Assembly (NCBI GenBank): GCA_035525055.1
Contig: DATLEZ010000146.1
Location: 1-46,788 of the forward strand
DNA length: 46,788 nucleotides
Direction of reading: 5' to 3'
Origin: DATEEG01 sp035525055
Lineage (GTDB): Bacteria > Actinomycetota > Acidimicrobiia > Spongiisociales > ZC4RG35
Shown here: piece by piece, positions 32,385 to 40,464 of the stretch
Layout of the letters: each line of letters opens with the position of its first letter
How positions within the stretch are numbered: the first letter of the stretch is position 1
Notes under the pieces: generated by a model
Told to the model about the DNA's origin: nothing
The model's input: the letters and a program-made list of their open reading frames with translations, nothing else
Database searches by the model: none
Program-made: the position numbers and the translations under genes

Positions 32385-33371
32385 ATGGGGGAATCAGAGG
32401 TGCCGTCGGACATGAGTGGACCCTACGGTGGACCGCTGATAGACGTAGCTGGTGCCATCGACATGCACTGTCACCCATACCCGGATCTGTTCCCGCGTCT
32501 GGCCGACGACACCGAGATCGCCGCCGCTGCCGCTGCCGCCGGAATGCGGGCCGTGGTTCTGAAATGCCACCACGAAAGCACCGTCTCTCGCGCCTATCAC
32601 GTAGCCAAGACGGTGAAGGGAATAGAGGTCTTTGGTGGAATCGTGTTGAACTCCTATGTCGGGTACCTCAACCCGGCCGCGGTTGAGGCTGCACTGCGTC
32701 TCGGCGGGAAAGTGGTGTGGATGCCCACCGTCGACGCCGGCTATCACGCTGAGGTGCACGGAGGCACCGGTGGTTATGACACCCAGGCTGGGGGTCGCAA
32801 GAGCGCGGAAGGGGTATGGGTGGTTGACGAGGAAGGCAACCTCAAGCCAGAGGTTCTTGAGATCTTCGAGCTGGTCGCCGAGCACGGGGCGATCCTCGGC
32901 ACCTGTCACCTGTCTCCCGCGGAGATCGTGAAGCTGGTCACCGCCGCCTCGAATCGGGGCATCGAAAAGGTCGTGGTTACCCATCCCTTTTTCAAGGTTC
33001 CGAACCTTGACATGGAAACGCTGGAGGAGACGGTTCGGTTGGGGGCATATCCAGAGTTTGGGTACTGCACGGTGTCGCCGGCGTGGCACTACGCAACGCC
33101 GGAGAAGGTGGCCGAAGCGGTGGCAAGGGTTGGGGCGTCGAGATGTCTGCTGGTGTCGGATGCCGGTCAACGCCACAATCCGATGCCACATGAGGCTTTG
33201 CGCATCTTCTCTCAGACTCTGTTCGAAAAAGGGGTAGGGCAATCGGACATCGACCGCATGATCCGACTCAACCCCCTGGATCTTCTCGAGTTGCCGTCAT
33301 CGCCGTCGGGGGTCTCCGACATCGAATTGGACCGGGTTGAGATGACCGGCGACCAGGTCCGATCCGCTTAG
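32385..33371 (+). CDS. DUF6282-like amidohydrolase/PHP-type metal hydrolase
   Basis: This is a 328-aa metal-dependent hydrolase-like protein. A metal-binding H-x-H is in IDMHCHPYPDLFPR, further candidate ligands are in LKCHHESTVSRAYH and TCHLSPAE and THPFFKVPNL, and a terminal Asp is in LLVSDAGQRHNP. The ATG at 32385 is preceded by AGGAGG with 5-nt spacing, so the 12 residues available upstream are not used. The family is poorly characterised; it is often found with 2-hydroxyacid dehydrogenases and TRAP transporters, as here. The hydrolysed bond is unknown. The next gene starts 15 nt downstream. Confidence 0.85.
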   Translation: MGESEVPSDMSGPYGGPLIDVAGAIDMHCHPYPDLFPRLADDTEIAAAAAAAGMRAVVLKCHHESTVSRAYHVAKTVKGIEVFGGIVLNSYVGYLNPAAVEAALRLGGKVVWMPTVDAGYHAEVHGGTGGYDTQAGGRKSAEGVWVVDEEGNLKPEVLEIFELVAEHGAILGTCHLSPAEIVKLVTAASNRGIEKVVVTHPFFKVPNLDMETLEETVRLGAYPEFGYCTVSPAWHYATPEKVAEAVARVGASRCLLVSDAGQRHNPMPHEALRIFSQTLFEKGVGQSDIDRMIRLNPLDLLELPSSPSGVSDIELDRVEMTGDQVRSA

Positions 33372-33385
33372 GACCCGGGTTTGTC

Positions 33386-34408
33386 TTGACCACGGAGGCT
33401 CCGTCCGCCGAACCACGGGTCCTCGTGACCAGTCATCCTTATGGTGACGGGCTCGAGGCGATCCTGGCCGCCGATGGGATCGGGGTTATGCGCGGTGACC
33501 CGCTGACTGCGGGCAGGGTCGAGCCGGTGCTCTCGGCTGGGCACCCAGGGTTGGACGGGGTCGAGGTCATCGTGGTCAGCCACATGGATGCATGCCCCGC
33601 CGACATCATCGCAGCAGCGCCCCGGTTGAGAGGGATCGTCTCAGCTGTGATCGGCCTCGACACCGTGGACATGTCAGCGGCCGACGACCACGACCTGATC
33701 GTGGCCCACGGGGCGATGGAGGAGAACTACCTGGGGGTCGCCGAGGCGACGGTGATGCTTATCGGGGCCCTGCTACTCGATCTGCCGGGGAAGCAGAGAG
33801 ACCTTCTCGCAGGTACCTCAGAGCCGGGAATGAGAGGACGCATGGTCCGGGGAAAGACCATCGGGTTGGTCGGATTTGGGCGCGCCGGGCGAGGGGTCTG
33901 GGAGCGCCTCCAGGGCTGGGGCGTCGATGTTGTTGCTCATGATCCCTTCGTCCCCGACCCGCCGCCGGGTGTCCGGATGGTCGCGCTCCCCCAGATGATG
34001 GCGACGTCTGACGTGGTGAGCCTTCACGTCATGCTCAACGAATCGACCCGGGGGATGATCGGTGAGGAGCAGTTGAGCCTGATGAAGCCGACCGCCTATC
34101 TGATCAACACCGCCCGCGGTCCGCTTATCGATCAGAGCGCCCTTCTCCGCGCGCTCGAGGCTGGTGCCATTGCAGGGGCGGCATTGGACGTCTTTGAAGA
34201 GGAGCCACTGCCGAGGGATCACCCGCTGCGGCTCTTGAACAACGTCATTCTCACCCCGCACGCCATCGGGCACTCCGAGGAGCTGTGGGCGGCGATTACC
34301 CGGGTGGCGGCGGAGCAAGTGTTGGCGATCCTCGAGGGTCGACGTCCGCCGTTCGTTGCCAATAGCCATGTGCTTGACCGCTGGCTGAAAAAGGTGGTGG
34401 ACCGGTAG
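33386..34408 (+). CDS. D-isomer-specific 2-hydroxyacid dehydrogenase
   Basis: This NAD(P)-dependent oxidoreductase of 340 aa belongs to the D-3-phosphoglycerate dehydrogenase/hydroxypyruvate reductase group. The Rossmann motif is GLVGFGRAGRGV. The catalytic Arg is in NTARGPLID, Glu in DVFEEEPLPRDHP and His in LTPHAIGHSEE. The start appears to be TTG 33386, 15 nt after the previous stop, with no strong ribosome-binding site. It would interconvert a 2-oxo acid and a D-2-hydroxy acid, consistent with organic-acid uptake through the TRAP system downstream. Confidence 0.92.
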   Translation: MTTEAPSAEPRVLVTSHPYGDGLEAILAADGIGVMRGDPLTAGRVEPVLSAGHPGLDGVEVIVVSHMDACPADIIAAAPRLRGIVSAVIGLDTVDMSAADDHDLIVAHGAMEENYLGVAEATVMLIGALLLDLPGKQRDLLAGTSEPGMRGRMVRGKTIGLVGFGRAGRGVWERLQGWGVDVVAHDPFVPDPPPGVRMVALPQMMATSDVVSLHVMLNESTRGMIGEEQLSLMKPTAYLINTARGPLIDQSALLRALEAGAIAGAALDVFEEEPLPRDHPLRLLNNVILTPHAIGHSEELWAAITRVAAEQVLAILEGRRPPFVANSHVLDRWLKKVVDR

Positions 34409-34428
34409 CCGGCGTCGATGCGGGACCC

Positions 34429-34475
34429 ACCGGCCGGTGCTCAATTGCGGTGGCTGAACCCATCTATAATAATAG
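34429..34475 (+). promoter_or_regulatory. Probable promoter and palindromes before the TRAP operon
   Basis: The 118-nt gap between the dehydrogenase and the TRAP binding protein holds the palindrome ACCGGCCGGT (34429-34438), a perfect -10-like TATAAT (34465-34470) and the near-palindrome CTATAATAATAG (34464-34475). A weak -35 candidate, CAATTG at 34442, is 17 nt upstream of the -10. This suggests an independent regulated promoter for the transporter and downstream genes. Confidence 0.5.
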
Positions 34476-34526
34476 TTGGGCGCCTGTGGTTGAGCAGGCT
34501 CTGGGCCATGAAGCAGGAGGTTGATC

Positions 34527-35633
34527 ATGTCTGAAAGAGGTCCGCGACGCCGCTCGTCAACTTTGGTGCCGATCCTGATGGTTCTGGCCATGGTTGTTGT
34601 CGCCTGCGGCGGGGACGGCACGACCGAGACTACGGAGACCACCGGGACCACCGCCGCCCCGGCTGAAACCACCACCACCGCTCCCGAGGAGACCACCACC
34701 ACCGGGCCCGCACCTATTGAGGAGCCGGTGATCCTCAGGCTCTCGGTCGAGACGAACGTCGGGGACCCGTTGGCGAATCTTCTTACCTATTTTGGCGACA
34801 ACCTCGAGTCAGAGCTTGGCGACCGCATTGCAGTGGAGCGCTTTCTCGGCGGGGCGCTGGGTGACGAGATCGCCCAGATGGAACTGATCCGGGCCGGCGA
34901 GGTCGACGTGGTCCCAATCGGGTCCGACATTGTCCAACTCGATAGCTCCTTCGGTATCTTCGACTTCCCGTTCCTGTTTCCCGATCGAGAGACGGTCTAC
35001 CGCCTTCTTGACGGCGATGTCGGTCAGCAGCTGAAGGACTCGTTGCTCGAGTCGGCGGGTCTGGTCGTGCTCGGATTCGGTGAAAACGGATTCCGGCAGA
35101 TAACCAACAATGTGCGGCCGGTTGTAACGCCAGCCGATCTAGACGGTCTAAAGCTGCGCACTCCCGGCTCCGAGACACGGATTTTGGCGTTCACTAGCCT
35201 GGGGGCGGTGCCCACACCGATGGACTTGGGTGAGGTCTATCTGGCTCTCGATCAAGGCGTCCTCGACGGCCAGGAGAATCCGATGGGAGTGGTCCAGGAG
35301 TTCTCGTTCTACGAGGTCCAGGCCTACCTGTCGTTGTCAAATCATGTCTATTCGCCGATCACCCTCGCCATCAATGCCGACACATGGGATTCGCTGCCTG
35401 ACGACGTCAAGACCGCCGTCGAGAACGCAGCCGCAGCGGCGGTTGCCCAATCCCGTGAGGAAGGGCAGGCCAACGACCAGAATCTGGCGGCAGAGCTCGA
35501 GGCGGAAGGCATGGAAGTCAATGAGATCGACATTGCGGCTTTCCAAGAGGCCGCCACCCCCATCTGGGAAGAGTTGGCGTCCGTGGTGGGGGAGGAGTTC
35601 GCAGCCGCGGTCATTGCTGAGGTGACAGGCTGA
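34527..35633 (+). CDS. dctP: TRAP transporter substrate-binding lipoprotein (DctP family)
   Basis: This is the extracytoplasmic receptor of a TRAP organic-acid importer, 368 aa. A signal peptide ends in MVVVACGG (lipobox Cys), and a Thr/Glu-rich linker follows. The DctP fold is evident from GDEIAQMELIRAGEVDVVPI, FDFPFLFPDRETVYRLLDGD, GLKLRTPGSETRILAFTSLG, the ligand-carboxylate-binding Arg in that segment, and LDGQENPMGVV. AGGAGG is 6 nt before the ATG at 34527. The hallmark Arg indicates a carboxylate ligand. Permease subunits follow after one intervening enzyme gene. Confidence 0.94.
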   Translation: MSERGPRRRSSTLVPILMVLAMVVVACGGDGTTETTETTGTTAAPAETTTTAPEETTTTGPAPIEEPVILRLSVETNVGDPLANLLTYFGDNLESELGDRIAVERFLGGALGDEIAQMELIRAGEVDVVPIGSDIVQLDSSFGIFDFPFLFPDRETVYRLLDGDVGQQLKDSLLESAGLVVLGFGENGFRQITNNVRPVVTPADLDGLKLRTPGSETRILAFTSLGAVPTPMDLGEVYLALDQGVLDGQENPMGVVQEFSFYEVQAYLSLSNHVYSPITLAINADTWDSLPDDVKTAVENAAAAAVAQSREEGQANDQNLAAELEAEGMEVNEIDIAAFQEAATPIWEELASVVGEEFAAAVIAEVTG

Positions 35634-35713
35634 CCAAACTGGGTGAAGATCGGTCGCGCCCCTCGGCGGTGCGACCGATCACTCCAGCCATGGAGGAGAA
35701 CCCGGGAGGTTCG

Positions 35714-36460
35714 ATGCAGTTCGCGGAAGACGGATTCGGGAGCAGGGCCCGGATCGGGCTTGTCTACATCGCCTCCTCGGTGGTGATGGAGCCCGAGATG
35801 TACGCGATGGCACCAGCCGGAGTCTCGATCCACACCTCCCGGTTGCATCTTCCCGAAGTAACGGTCCAGGGGATCGACGCCATGATGCGCTCACCGCAGC
35901 TCGAGGAGGCGAGTCGGCTGCTTGGCGAGGCGCCGCTGTCCGTTATCTGCTTTGGAGGCACGTCGGCTTCGTTTCTTCATGGCTCGGCCTGGGATCAGGC
36001 GCTGACCGAGAAGTTGAAGGAGTGGACTCCGGGCATCCTGGCGGTCACGACCGCCACCTCGGTTCTCGATGCCCTGTCCAGCCTCGGTGTGGAACGGGTG
36101 GCCCTGGCCACGCCGTACATTGACGATGTGAGCCTCAGGGCAGTCAAATGGCTGGAGGAGAACGCCCATCCGGTCGTCTCGTGGGAAGGGCTCGGAGTCT
36201 CCACCGACTGGGAGCTGGCAGAGATCACACCGCAGACTGTGTACGACCTGGCGGTACGCGTCGACCGTCCAGAGGCGGATGCGGTGTTCATCTCCTGTAC
36301 CAATCTTCGGACTGTGGCCGTCATCGATGCTCTCGAGCAGGCCCTAGCCAAACCGGTGGTGTCGGCGGTACAGGCGTCGTTCTGGAAGTGCCTCATGCTG
36401 GCGCAAGTCGAAGGTGCCAAGCCCGGCTACGGCCGCCTCTTCGATGAGGCGCCTCGGTGA
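35714..36460 (+). CDS. Asp/Glu racemase-superfamily enzyme (maleate isomerase/arylmalonate decarboxylase-like)
   Basis: This is a 248-aa protein of the two-cysteine Asp/Glu/hydantoin racemase superfamily. Both active-site regions are seen: VICFGGTSASFL with the first Cys, and AVFISCTNLRTV with the second. GLVYIASSVVMEPEMY marks the N-terminal strand. The ATG at 35714 has GGGAGG 4 nt upstream. Maleate isomerases and arylmalonate decarboxylases are the closest functional types. It lies between the TRAP receptor and the small permease, with its stop overlapping the latter's GTG, so it is an integral part of the operon and may act directly on the imported acid. Confidence 0.87.
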   Translation: MQFAEDGFGSRARIGLVYIASSVVMEPEMYAMAPAGVSIHTSRLHLPEVTVQGIDAMMRSPQLEEASRLLGEAPLSVICFGGTSASFLHGSAWDQALTEKLKEWTPGILAVTTATSVLDALSSLGVERVALATPYIDDVSLRAVKWLEENAHPVVSWEGLGVSTDWELAEITPQTVYDLAVRVDRPEADAVFISCTNLRTVAVIDALEQALAKPVVSAVQASFWKCLMLAQVEGAKPGYGRLFDEAPR

Positions 36461-36987
36461 CCGCCGAAACAGGTCCGACCGTTCGTGTCCCCGGCCTCGG
36501 TGTTGGAGAGGCGCAGGCGTCCTTGCCCCGGCCATTCGTGGACCGGGCCGTGGAAGCGCTCGCCGTGACTGCGCTGGTCCTGATAACCGTCCTTCTGCTG
36601 GTCAATGCCTTGGGTCGCTACCTGTTCTCGTCACCTCTGCTCTGGGCCGAGGAGGTGGCGACGTCCCTCGTCATCTGGTTGACCATGCTCGGCATGTTCA
36701 TCACCGCTCGCCGTCGCGAGCTGATAAGGGTTCGGAGCTTCATGGAGAAGCTACCGCCGCGAATCCAAGACGCCCTGGACGTCGTCACGGACCTGATCTC
36801 GGTCGTCTCCCTGTCGTACCTCGCCTGGTTTGCTATCTCATACCTCATGGCCTTCGGGGGCGATACCACTCCTTTCCTTGGCCTTCCCAAAGGACTGTTC
36901 ACATCAGCGATTCCGGTGGGCGCGCTCGGCCTCGCCCTGGTCGTGGTCGTCGACTTATTCCAACGTCTCCGGCGAGAGAACCCATGA
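36457..36987 (+). CDS. dctQ: TRAP transporter small permease (DctQ family)
   Basis: This 176-aa membrane protein has four hydrophobic segments (starting ALAVTALVLITVLLLVNALG). The family pattern LLWAEEVATSLVIWLTMLGM is present, followed by RRRELIRVRSFMEKLP. The GTG start overlaps the stop of the racemase-family gene, and its stop overlaps the large-permease ATG. It pairs with DctM to form the membrane part of the sodium- or proton-driven importer. Confidence 0.92.
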   Translation: MTAETGPTVRVPGLGVGEAQASLPRPFVDRAVEALAVTALVLITVLLLVNALGRYLFSSPLLWAEEVATSLVIWLTMLGMFITARRRELIRVRSFMEKLPPRIQDALDVVTDLISVVSLSYLAWFAISYLMAFGGDTTPFLGLPKGLFTSAIPVGALGLALVVVVDLFQRLRRENP

Positions 36988-38264
36988 TCGAAGGGGTTAT
37001 CGCCCTGGCTGTCCTTGTGTTGGTGGTGATGGCCGGGATGCGCCTGGTCTACGCCATCCTGTTCTCCGTGGCCCTTCACCTGGTCCTCACTGGAGCTTGG
37101 CCGTTGAGCCTGCCCCAGCAGATGGTTTCCGGTATGAACGGATGGATCCTCCTCGCATTGCCTCTCTTCGTCTTCGCCGGCGGATTGATGAATGCGAGCG
37201 GGCTCTCGGAGCGAATCATCGATCTGGCCCGGGCACTCGTCGGAAGGTTCCCCGGCGGTTTGGCCCAGGTGAACGTGCTCGACAGCATGTTCTTCGGAGG
37301 GGTGATCGGGACGTCGGTGGCGGATCTCGCCGGAACCGGCACCATCATCATCCCGGCGATGAAAAAGGACGGCTACCCGGGGCCTTTCGCTGCCGCTCTT
37401 ACCGCTACTTCTTCTGGAATCGGGCCGCTCATTCCTCCCTCCTCACCGATGATCCTCTACGCCGCGGTTACTGGCACGTCTCTCGGTGCCCTTTTCCTCG
37501 CCGGTGTGGTCCCCGGGGTCCTGCTCGGTCTCTCGATGATGGTGATTGTCGCGGTATTGGCCCGACGTCATGGCTGGCAACCCATCATGCGTTTCTCGGG
37601 GCGCTTGGTATGGCAGACCGGCAAGGCCGCCTCCTGGGCCTTCGGCGTGCCCGTGATAATCGTCGCTGGCCTCGTTTTCGGAGTGTTTACCCCCACGGAG
37701 TCGGGAGCCTTCGCGGTTCTCTATGCCCTGATTGTCGCTCTCTTCATTTACAAGACCGTGTCCCTCAAGGATTTGTATCGGGTGCTCATCGATGCCGCTG
37801 CCCTGACCGGAGAGGTCATGCTGATCGTGGGACTTTCGGTGGCGCTTGGTTGGACGATGTCTCGGGCCCGCATCCCCGGGGCCTTGGCAAACATCATCGA
37901 CAGCGTGGTGCCAGGGGAGAATGCACTACTTCGGATCACGGCCATGGTCGTGCTGGCCATCCTCGCCGGGATGGTCCTCGACCCCCTGATTCCGGTGATC
38001 GTCCCGATCATCCTCCCGACCCTTCTCGCCTTCGATGTCGACCTCATCCACTTCGGGATCCTGATGGTGATGACGGTTGTGATCGGTCAGGTCACGCCCC
38101 CAGTGGCGATGTCGCTGCTTGTCGCGGGCAAGATCGCAAAGGAGGACTTGTACGACGTGTTCAAGGCCAACGTCCCGTTCTTGTTCGTCATGGTCGTGAT
38201 GCTCGTGGCCTTGATCGCCATTCCCGAGCTCTCGACCTGGCTTCCGTCAGTGTTCAGGCCGTGA
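36984..38264 (+). CDS. dctM: TRAP transporter large permease (DctM family)
   Basis: This is the translocating subunit, 426 aa, the normal length, with about 12 membrane segments. Diagnostic stretches are LALPLFVFAGGLMNASGLSE, FFGGVIGTSVADLAGTGTI, GIGPLIPPSSPMILYA, VFGVFTPTESGAFAVLYAL and VVIGQVTPPVAMSLLVAGKI. The ATG at 36984 overlaps the DctQ stop; the open frame continues upstream but there it overlaps the DctQ gene in another frame. Together with DctP and DctQ it makes a complete TRAP importer. Confidence 0.94.
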   Translation: MIEGVIALAVLVLVVMAGMRLVYAILFSVALHLVLTGAWPLSLPQQMVSGMNGWILLALPLFVFAGGLMNASGLSERIIDLARALVGRFPGGLAQVNVLDSMFFGGVIGTSVADLAGTGTIIIPAMKKDGYPGPFAAALTATSSGIGPLIPPSSPMILYAAVTGTSLGALFLAGVVPGVLLGLSMMVIVAVLARRHGWQPIMRFSGRLVWQTGKAASWAFGVPVIIVAGLVFGVFTPTESGAFAVLYALIVALFIYKTVSLKDLYRVLIDAAALTGEVMLIVGLSVALGWTMSRARIPGALANIIDSVVPGENALLRITAMVVLAILAGMVLDPLIPVIVPIILPTLLAFDVDLIHFGILMVMTVVIGQVTPPVAMSLLVAGKIAKEDLYDVFKANVPFLFVMVVMLVALIAIPELSTWLPSVFRP

Positions 38265-38316
38265 ACCGCCTCGACCGTAAAGCACGGGTTTGGGGGCGCC
38301 AGGGAATGTGCAGCTG

Positions 38317-38991
38317 ATGGATGCGCGCAGGAGGGTGGGGGTGATCGTCCCGTCGTCCAACACCGTGGTAGAGCTTGACTTCCAGCGAGCCAACCCGGGG
38401 ACGATTTCGGCTCATTTCGCCCGCGCCTTTCTGGCCGAGACCACGCCGGCGGCGGAACAAATCATGATCGAGAGGCACGTTCCGCAGGCGGCGATCGATC
38501 TCAGAAGCGCCAAGGTGGAGATTCTGGCGTTTGCCTGTACCAGCGCTGCGGCGATGCTGGGAGTTGATGGGGAGCGAAAGTTGATCGATCAACTGACGGA
38601 GCTGGCCGGTGCGCCGGTGGTAAGCACAAACGAGGCGGTGGCCCGAAGCCTTGAAGCGGCTGATGCTGGCCGGGTGGCGGTGCTCACCGCTTATGTTGAC
38701 GAGCTCAATCAGGCGATCGCGACGACTTTGCGGCAACGGGGAGTGGAGGTGGGACTCATCGAAGGGATGGGCATCACCGACAATTATCGGATCGCCGAGG
38801 TCACACCGGTCGAGATTGTCGAGTTCGCTGAGGATCGGTTGCATCTTCGGAATTTCGACACCCTCTTCATCTCCTGCACCAATTTGCGTGCGATGGAGGC
38901 GACGGCCGAGCTTGAGAAGCGCTTCGGTAAACCAGTGGTCACCTCGAATTCGGCCACCATTGCAGCCGTCCTAGTCGCCGCCGGACGATGA
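38317..38991 (+). CDS. Second Asp/Glu racemase-superfamily enzyme (maleate cis-trans isomerase-like)
   Basis: This 224-aa protein is related to the gene at 35714. It begins RRVGVIVPSSNTVVELDFQR, the typical opening of maleate isomerase and arylmalonate decarboxylase. The first Cys is in EILAFACTSAAAML and the second in TLFISCTNLRAME. The N-terminal PSSNT signature is closer to maleate isomerase than in the first copy. Start ATG 38317 is chosen; TTG 38290 would add nine residues. The stop overlaps the ATG of a small ORF. Having two paralogues suggests two successive isomerisation or decarboxylation steps, or a heteromer. Confidence 0.87.
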   Translation: MDARRRVGVIVPSSNTVVELDFQRANPGTISAHFARAFLAETTPAAEQIMIERHVPQAAIDLRSAKVEILAFACTSAAAMLGVDGERKLIDQLTELAGAPVVSTNEAVARSLEAADAGRVAVLTAYVDELNQAIATTLRQRGVEVGLIEGMGITDNYRIAEVTPVEIVEFAEDRLHLRNFDTLFISCTNLRAMEATAELEKRFGKPVVTSNSATIAAVLVAAGR

Positions 38992-39125
38992 TCGGCGCAG
39001 CGACTCGTGGCTGGTCGGCCTACAAGTATGGGGCCGAGGTCGATCCTCGACCCGCGGTAGCGATTGGCGGCGCATTCAAAGGCGGGCATGATCTGGACAT
39101 CGCCGCGTCAGCCTGTCCTCGATGA
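38988..39125 (+). CDS. Possible 45-aa small protein, coupled to both neighbours
   Basis: The ATG at 38988 overlaps the stop of the maleate isomerase-like gene (ATGA). Its own TGA overlaps the ATG of the FAD-subunit gene (ATGA at 39122). The peptide starts MIGAATRGWSAYKYGAEVDP and is Ala/Gly-rich with one Cys. Perfect coupling at both ends in an operon that uses such overlaps throughout argues for translation, but no family is recognised. It could instead be a translational bridge without a functional product. Confidence 0.45.
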   Translation: MIGAATRGWSAYKYGAEVDPRPAVAIGGAFKGGHDLDIAASACPR

Positions 39126-39991
39126 AGCCGGCATCGTTCGAGTATCGGCGGCCCGAGACGGTTGATGAGGCGGTCTTCCTCCTCGCCGAACACGGGAGCG
39201 AGGCCAAGGTGCTGGCGGGGGGCCAGAGTCTGGTCCCGATGCTCAACCTGCGACTGGCGCGGCCCAAGGTACTCGTCGATGTCAATCGCCTTCCATTGCA
39301 TTCGGTTGAGCTAGGGCATGGGTTGCTCAAAATGGGGGCAACCGTCCGTCAGCACCGGCTCATCGACGAGATTGAGATCGCCAACGCAATCCCCGTCTTA
39401 TCTCACGCCACCCGATTCGTGGCCCATCCCGCCATCAGGAACCGTGGCACAGTCGGTGGGAGCCTGGCTCACGCCGACCCGGCCGCGGAGCTGGCATTGA
39501 TCGCCGTTCTTAACGCCGCGACCATGATCGCGGCGTCGGGATCGGGCCAACGCCGAATCGAAGCTGAGCAGTTTTTCCAAGGACCATTCACCACCACCCT
39601 CGCTGACGATGAGCTGCTGACCGCCGTGGAGTTTCGGGTTTCGCCGGGAGTATCAAGTTTCGGTTTTGCCGAGGCCGCCGAGCGCAACGGCGATTTTGCA
39701 CTCGCCGCCGCCGCCATCGAGGTGCGTTGGAGCCAACATGTTGTCTCCGAAGCGCGGGTGGCGGTGGTTGGAGGAGTAGACGTCCCGCGTCGTTTGCCGG
39801 CGGTTGAGGAGCTGATGCGAGGAGCGGACGCTGACGCCACCTCCTTGTTGGCGGGAGAGGCGGCGGAGCTGGCGGTGGAAGACCTCGAGTTCGTCGGTGA
39901 CATTCATGCCAGCGCCGAGCATCGCCGTTCACTGGTCGGTGAACTGGTGTCGAGGACGGTGCTTCAGGCTTTGGCGGGGCATCAACGGTGA
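39122..39991 (+). CDS. Molybdenum hydroxylase FAD-binding subunit (CoxM/CutM type)
   Basis: This is the medium subunit of a xanthine oxidase-family hydroxylase, 289 aa. The FAD site is given by VLAGGQSLVPMLNLRLARPK, and HPAIRNRGTVGGSLAHADPA gives the second flavin loop. A C-terminal CO_deh_flav_C domain follows (FAEAAERNGDFALAAAAIEV). It passes electrons from the 2Fe-2S subunit to an acceptor. The ATG overlaps the stop of the small ORF, and its stop overlaps the GTG of the iron-sulfur subunit. Confidence 0.94.
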   Translation: MKPASFEYRRPETVDEAVFLLAEHGSEAKVLAGGQSLVPMLNLRLARPKVLVDVNRLPLHSVELGHGLLKMGATVRQHRLIDEIEIANAIPVLSHATRFVAHPAIRNRGTVGGSLAHADPAAELALIAVLNAATMIAASGSGQRRIEAEQFFQGPFTTTLADDELLTAVEFRVSPGVSSFGFAEAAERNGDFALAAAAIEVRWSQHVVSEARVAVVGGVDVPRRLPAVEELMRGADADATSLLAGEAAELAVEDLEFVGDIHASAEHRRSLVGELVSRTVLQALAGHQR

Positions 39992-40464
39992 AGGTGACAT
40001 TGAATGTCAACGGGTTGGGTCACACGCTGGAGGTCGAGCCGCGCCGGCTCCTCGCTGACGTCCTTCGTCTCGACCTCGGGCTGGTAGGTACCCACCTTGG
40101 GTGCGAGCACGGCGTGTGCGGTGCTTGCACCGTCCTCTATGGCGGAAGGCCGGTGCGCTCGTGTCTGCTGTTCGCAGTGCAATGCGACGATGCAGCGATT
40201 CGCACGGTTGAGGGCCTGGTCTCCGAGGAGGGTGAGCTCCATCCCGTTCAGCAGGCCTTCATCACTGCTCACGGGCTGCAGTGCGGCTTCTGTACACCGG
40301 GCTTCATCCTGGCGATAGTCGATCTTCTGGAGCGGGAACCCTTCCCCGACGATGAGCGGATTCGGGAAGACCTCTCCGGGAACATCTGTCGCTGCACCGG
40401 TTACGTCAACATCGTGGCTGCAGTTCGAGAAGCGAGCCGGTTGATGGGGAGACGAGATGACTGA
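39988..40464 (+). CDS. Molybdenum hydroxylase 2Fe-2S subunit (CoxS type)
   Basis: This 158-aa small subunit carries two 2Fe-2S clusters. The N-terminal plant-ferredoxin type is CEHGVCGACTVLYGG with a later Cys in RPVRSC. The C-terminal helical type is QCGFCTPGF and GNICRCTGYVNIV. The GTG start overlaps the FAD-subunit stop. It relays electrons from the molybdenum site to FAD. The gene overlaps the start of the large subunit by 8 nt. Confidence 0.95.
   Translation: MKVTLNVNGLGHTLEVEPRRLLADVLRLDLGLVGTHLGCEHGVCGACTVLYGGRPVRSCLLFAVQCDDAAIRTVEGLVSEEGELHPVQQAFITAHGLQCGFCTPGFILAIVDLLEREPFPDDERIREDLSGNICRCTGYVNIVAAVREASRLMGRRDD

Noticed and set aside
36414..36983. Upstream extension of the TRAP large-permease frame
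   Set aside because: It overlaps the intact small-permease gene in another frame; the DctM start at 36984 fits the family length.
36830..38317. 495-aa open frame in another frame of the TRAP large permease
   Set aside because: Arg/Pro/His-rich shadow without membrane segments; the permease frame is unambiguous.
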